DNA of 9,764 nt. Origin: an uncultured Caryophanales bacterium. Its GTDB lineage: Bacteria > Bacillota_I > Bacilli_A > RF39 > UBA660. The notes under the pieces were generated by a model. It worked only from the letters and a program-made list of their open reading frames with translations. It was not told the origin of the DNA and searched no databases. Location: positions 1 to 9,764 of the forward strand of contig CAMIXP010000043.1 of the NCBI GenBank assembly GCA_946402785.1, read 5' to 3'. The translations under genes were made by a program, and so were the position numbers. Below are positions 6,868 to 9,764 of the stretch, piece after piece (the first letter of the stretch is position 1; each line of letters opens with the position of its first letter).

Positions 6868-7857
6868 CTAAATACGGACGTCTTTGCAGAATAGATGATC
6901 AAAATCCTCTAAACTACATAAGTTTTTATCTAAAGGTCTAGGACTATTATTATCATTATAAATACAGTTGTGACAGATCGTATTTTCTACTTTTCCTTCT
7001 AATTGATTTTTTCGAAACTTACGAATGGTTTCATTGTTCCAAGCTTCCTTTAAAGATGTTTCATTAAAGTTTGCATAGGCAAGTAAGTTCTCAAAATCCA
7101 TGCAGCAGGCTGTTAGATAACCTTCTACTGTTACAATCACAGATTTAAATGGATATGGGCAAGGTAATTTAAAGTGTCCATTTAAATCTTCTTCTTTTTT
7201 GGTGGAGATTTCTTCCATATTGGGAATTAATCCTCCTTGATTAATCGCAGGCATTACGACATATTCATCACAATTTCCTGTGAATAATTCTTTGATTTCT
7301 TTTTCATTTTTTGTTTTATCGGTTGAAATATAAGATACATATACTTTCATCTTTCTTTTATATCTTTTTTTCCACTGATAAACACTTTTTAGATTCTTCA
7401 TAACTAAATCAAAACTATTAGTTTTATGAATCATTTGATAGTCTTTTGCGTTAGATGCATTGATACTATATTTAATACTATCTAATCCATTCTTATATAA
7501 TTCTTTTACTGTTTCTAGATTAGCGAGAATTCCATTCGTTGTGATATAGACATATTCATATCCAATTGTTTTTGCTTCTTTGATAAAGTCTTTTAATCGT
7601 TTATCTAAGAGAGGTTCTCCTACCACATAGAATCCTACTTCACGCATTCCTAATTCATAGGCTTCTGTTAGAGCTTTGGTAACAATCTTTTCATTGATAA
7701 ATTGTTTTTTTCTTTTCATACAATCGTTGTAGCAGAAAAGACATTTATTATTACAATGATTGGTTACTTCAATTAATAGATTTTTCTTTGGAAAAGGACA
7801 ATTACTTGTTAGATCTTTTTCATCTACTTTATTCTTTATTCGGTTTTTGAGTTCCAT
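6868..7857 (-). CDS. Radical SAM enzyme with C-terminal SPASM-like cluster domain
   Basis: 329 residues. The radical SAM motif CNNKCLFC (C35, C39, C42; CX3CX2C) would bind the [4Fe-4S] cluster that cleaves S-adenosylmethionine. VVGEPLL (78-84) is the GGEP-like SAM-contact element, and YITTNGI (104-110) and KYSINASN (129-136) are typical barrel strands. The C-terminal part carries many cysteines (C233, C251, C252, C295, C298, C314, C324), with CHNC (295-298) as in SPASM/twitch domains that hold auxiliary clusters. The substrate is not shown. In a sugar operon it might modify a nucleotide sugar or an intermediate by dehydration, epimerisation or deoxygenation; peptide modification is the other common role of SPASM proteins, but no precursor peptide is seen nearby. 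The ATG at 7857 lies 29 bases inside the preceding gene; GAAAGG, rather distant, is the only ribosome site, so translational coupling is likely. Confidence 0.85.
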   Translation of the reverse strand: MELKNRIKNKVDEKDLTSNCPFPKKNLLIEVTNHCNNKCLFCYNDCMKRKKQFINEKIVTKALTEAYELGMREVGFYVVGEPLLDKRLKDFIKEAKTIGYEYVYITTNGILANLETVKELYKNGLDSIKYSINASNAKDYQMIHKTNSFDLVMKNLKSVYQWKKRYKRKMKVYVSYISTDKTKNEKEIKELFTGNCDEYVVMPAINQGGLIPNMEEISTKKEEDLNGHFKLPCPYPFKSVIVTVEGYLTACCMDFENLLAYANFNETSLKEAWNNETIRKFRKNQLEGKVENTICHNCIYNDNNSPRPLDKNLCSLEDFDHLFCKDVRI

Positions 7858-8371
7858 TGTTTAATCGACCTTTCTCAAATACTTTTCCTTTTTCCAAGGC
7901 AGATTTTAATTCTACTGGTTCTGGTTGAAATCCCTTTTCCACATAAGACATTACAACTCCGAAGTCTGCTTTAAATTCTCCTTCATCATCCGTTGCGTGT
8001 AACGTATTATCGAAGAAGTAATGTTTTACAATTTCACTGTATTTCTTTCGAATGTTTACTTTCATGTTTTCTAGATTGGTATAGACCATTCTTTTCTTTA
8101 ATGGATGATATTCTTTCTTTGGTGTATCTACATCTACAATGACAATTGTTATTTTTCTTGAATCACTGCATTGAAACATGGTCTCTAATTTTTTATTTAC
8201 TTTCCATTCTGCAATGGTATCTTGTGCATAGATATCTCTTACAAAAGGTTCATAACTTTCTCCTAAGTTCAATGTGAATGCATCTTTGATATCTCCATAT
8301 TTCGAAATATCATTTAAGGCTTCTTCTAGGTGTTCTTGCATTCCATTCCATAAAATTCCTAAAACTCTCAT
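7829..8371 (-). CDS. Uncharacterised protein of a glycan operon with an NDP-kinase-like His motif
   Basis: 180 residues, no signal peptide or membrane helix; I do not recognise the family with certainty. The order of elements recalls nucleoside diphosphate kinase: a first strand VLGILWNG (3-10), a helix (12-25), a second strand DAFTLNL (30-36), a hydrophobic strand KITIVIVDVDTP (73-84), then MKVNIRKKY (103-111) and DNTLHATDDEGEF (121-133). This last stretch resembles the NDP-kinase NxxHGSD active site, with H125, T127 and D128. However, the KPD motif of true NDP kinases is replaced by LWN, and the spacing from Arg108 to Asn122 is about four residues longer. It may be a distant phosphotransferase or only a chance likeness. 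Residues 150-180 form a charged, probably disordered tail whose codons overlap the radical SAM gene by 29 bases. AAGGGGG precedes the ATG at 8371; the gap from neuC is 12 bases. Confidence 0.7.
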   Translation of the reverse strand: MRVLGILWNGMQEHLEEALNDISKYGDIKDAFTLNLGESYEPFVRDIYAQDTIAEWKVNKKLETMFQCSDSRKITIVIVDVDTPKKEYHPLKKRMVYTNLENMKVNIRKKYSEIVKHYFFDNTLHATDDEGEFKADFGVVMSYVEKGFQPEPVELKSALEKGKVFEKGRLNNGTQKPNKE

Positions 8372-8383
8372 ATACTTACCCCC

Positions 8384-9508
8384 TTACCATATTGATATGA
8401 ACTTCTTTTGAATATTGGTATTCCAAAGTTCTTTATCTTTTAGGATTTCATATATTTTTTTATCACTATTCCCATCCCCGAACATTTCACTCTTATAATG
8501 ATAATTATCTATATTGCTGATGGCTGTTTTAATGTCATCATAGTTTTCATTTACACAACATAGGTTTTTTTGAAATTTTAGATTATATCTTCCATTTTGT
8601 CTGGTTCCAATATTAATGGTTGGAATTCCATAGACTCCTGTTTCTCTAATTCCTAGACTGGAGTTTCCTATTACAAAGTCTGCATTCTTTAATAACGTTA
8701 AGAAATACTCAAAACGAATGGATGGAAACATACTTATTTTTTGATTATCTTTCATTCTTTCATATTCATGAAAGATTACATCAGAACCCATATCATTATT
8801 TGGATAAATAATAATATAGTTTTTATTGGAATCAATAATGGCATCTACTACCTTTTTAATATTTTGACCTAGTTTACTGACTTCTGAAATCACTGGATGA
8901 TAAATAAAGATTGCATAATTACTAAATGGGATATTGTATTGTTTCTTGATTTCATTGATATCAAAATTATTTCGTAACATGATATCAATATCAGGAGAGC
9001 CTACAACAAAGATATGATTTTTGTCTTCTCCCATTTGTATTAAATTTTGTTTAGAGTCTTCATTGGATACAAAGTGGAAGTTTGCGAGTTTACTGATGGC
9101 ATGTCTAATAGATTCATCAATGGTTCCACTGATTTCTCCTCCTTCTATGTGACTTACATAGATATTGTTTAAGGCTCCTACTTCGGCACCAGCAAGTGCT
9201 TCTACTCGATCTCCATGAACAAAGATCATATCTGGTTTAATCCTTTTTACATATCTTGAAAACTGTAATACGTTCTTTGCAAGAATTTCATCCATGGTTA
9301 ATTTCTGATCAATTGGTTTGGAAAGAAAGATATCATCATATCCATCTTTTTCTATTTCTCGATAAGTTGAACCATATTTTTCCAATAAATGCATTCCGGT
9401 AACGTAGATATATATTTTGAAATTTTGATCTTGTTTTAGTTGTTGGATAACAGATTTTATTTTTCCATAATCTGCTCTTGTTCCTGTAACAAATACAATT
9501 TTTTTCAT
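8384..9508 (-). CDS. neuC: UDP-N-acetylglucosamine 2-epimerase, hydrolysing (NeuC/LegG type)
   Basis: 374 residues, the usual family length. This GT-B-fold enzyme removes UDP from UDP-HexNAc with C2 inversion, giving free ManNAc (NeuC) or a 2,4-diacetamido sugar (LegG), the first committed step to sialic or legionaminic acid. Motifs: VTGTRADYGKIK (7-18), typical of the hydrolysing branch; FVHGDRVEALA (96-106); SHIEGGEISGTIDESIRH (119-136); IYHP (202-205); GNSSLGIRETG (281-291); and GTRQNGR (301-307) for UDP binding. Catalytic acidic residues and His136 are in place, so it looks active. The sequence does not separate NeuC from LegG. The ATG at 9508 overlaps the TGA of the NeuB remnant (ATGA), and its ribosome site GGGAG lies inside that remnant. 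It probably feeds the downstream transferase pathway. Confidence 0.9.
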   Translation of the reverse strand: MKKIVFVTGTRADYGKIKSVIQQLKQDQNFKIYIYVTGMHLLEKYGSTYREIEKDGYDDIFLSKPIDQKLTMDEILAKNVLQFSRYVKRIKPDMIFVHGDRVEALAGAEVGALNNIYVSHIEGGEISGTIDESIRHAISKLANFHFVSNEDSKQNLIQMGEDKNHIFVVGSPDIDIMLRNNFDINEIKKQYNIPFSNYAIFIYHPVISEVSKLGQNIKKVVDAIIDSNKNYIIIYPNNDMGSDVIFHEYERMKDNQKISMFPSIRFEYFLTLLKNADFVIGNSSLGIRETGVYGIPTINIGTRQNGRYNLKFQKNLCCVNENYDDIKTAISNIDNYHYKSEMFGDGNSDKKIYEILKDKELWNTNIQKKFISIW

Positions 9509-9660
9509 TCAATCATCTCCCAAGAAATATGTGTGTCATTTGCAATATCACATTTCGCTGTTTTACCGATGATATCGTTATAATTCTCTGCAAGAATTCC
9601 TACATTTCCTGGTCGTTTTACCCAAAGGTTCTCTTTTGTGAATTTTTCTCCTTTTTTCAT
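9505..9660 (-). pseudogene. neuB: C-terminal SAF-domain remnant of a sialic/legionaminic acid synthase (NeuB)
   Basis: An open frame of 51 codons from the ATG at 9660 to the TGA at 9505-9507. It reads KKGEKFTKENLWVKRPGN and then NYNDIIGKTAKCDI and WEMIE, the C-terminal SAF (antifreeze-like) domain that closes NeuB-family synthases. The Arg of KRPG (R16) corresponds to the arginine that reaches into the partner subunit's active site. The TIM-barrel catalytic domain of about 280 residues is missing: the frame upstream holds only A/T-rich codons, then a TAG stop near 9700, then the tRNA-Cys gene on the other strand. The ATG has no ribosome site. The end still fits neuC exactly (ATGA overlap, with the neuC ribosome site inside), as in an intact neuB-neuC pair. 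Most likely a broken gene; a stand-alone SAF protein or an assembly join cannot be excluded. Confidence 0.8.
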
Positions 9661-9667
9661 TATTTTA

Positions 9668-9696
9668 TTGAAATATAAGATATTATTTGATATAAT
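9668..9696 (+). promoter_or_regulatory. Promoter of tRNA-Cys
   Basis: TTGAAA (9668-9673), a 17-base spacer and a perfect TATAAT (9691-9696). Transcription would start around 9703, about eight bases before the mature tRNA 5' end. It lies just upstream of, and divergent from, the minus-strand NeuB remnant. Confidence 0.85.
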
Positions 9697-9710
9697 CTAT
9701 ATTACGAGAT

Positions 9711-9764
9711 GGGGCTTTAGCCAAGCGGTAAGGCGTGGGTCTGCAACACCCTGATCACCGGTTC
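9711..9764 (+). tRNA. tRNA-Cys (GCA), 5' part, cut by the right edge
   Basis: The acceptor strand GGGGCTT is followed by TA, a D-arm GCC...GGC (AGCCAAGCGGTAAGGC), and the anticodon stem-loop GGGT-CTGCAAC-ACCC with anticodon GCA at 9743-9745. Then come the variable bases GATC and the first half of the T-arm, ending ACCGGTTC. The outermost anticodon-stem pair (T9736/T9752) is mismatched. The remaining T-arm and acceptor 3' strand are beyond the window, so the 5' end at 9711 is inferred from arm lengths. Confidence 0.88.

Noticed and set aside
1..9764. TGA read as Trp (Mollicute-type code)
   Set aside because: All tryptophans in conserved motifs I checked (HelD DWRAP, NeuB KENLW, NrdD DFW) use TGG, and TGA ends the NeuB remnant exactly where the family ends.
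1..9764. CRISPR arrays, insertion sequences or prophage genes
   Set aside because: No regularly spaced repeats, transposase motifs or phage proteins were seen; the tRNA-Cys at the edge has no integrase beside it within the window.

Overview
The window is AT-rich and carries nine protein-coding features, all on the minus strand, plus the 5' part of one tRNA gene on the plus strand at the right edge. Strong GGAGG-type ribosome sites, A/T-ending codons, TGA used as a stop with TGG for Trp, a HelD-type RNA polymerase recycling ATPase and an anaerobic ribonucleotide reductase all point to a low-GC, anaerobic Firmicute with the standard bacterial code. The 540-residue surface protein resembles, from memory, families common in uncultured gut Bacilli of the Erysipelotrichales/RF39 kind; that placement is inference.

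Region by region, from right to left (the direction of transcription): the right edge holds tRNA-Cys(GCA) with a clear promoter, pointing out of the window. Back-to-back with it starts a dense minus-strand gene run at 9660. It begins with a 51-codon remnant matching only the C-terminal SAF domain of a sialic/nonulosonic acid synthase (NeuB). Next come a hydrolysing UDP-GlcNAc 2-epimerase (NeuC/LegG type), an unassigned 180-residue protein with an NDP-kinase-like His motif, a radical SAM/SPASM enzyme, a GT-B-like surface-glycan transferase, a Nudix hydrolase and HelD. Gaps are 24 bases or fewer and several genes overlap, so this is probably one operon. It ends at a hairpin terminator at 2618-2645.

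A separate single-gene unit follows: a membrane-anchored, Cys-containing surface protein (925-2547) with its own extended -10 promoter and its own terminator. After a 235-base AT-rich gap containing a perfect 14-base palindrome, the 5' part of nrdD (ATP-cone plus the start of the catalytic domain) runs off the left edge.

How the genes may work together: NeuC plus the NeuB tail and the transferase suggest synthesis and attachment of a nonulosonic acid or related N-acetylhexosamine-derived sugar to a surface glycan, with the radical SAM enzyme and the 180-residue protein as unexplained tailoring or activating steps. No CMP-sugar synthetase and no intact NeuB are present, so the pathway cannot be completed from this window. 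The most interesting points are the broken neuB at the tRNA junction, the odd 180-residue protein, and HelD at the end of a glycan operon.
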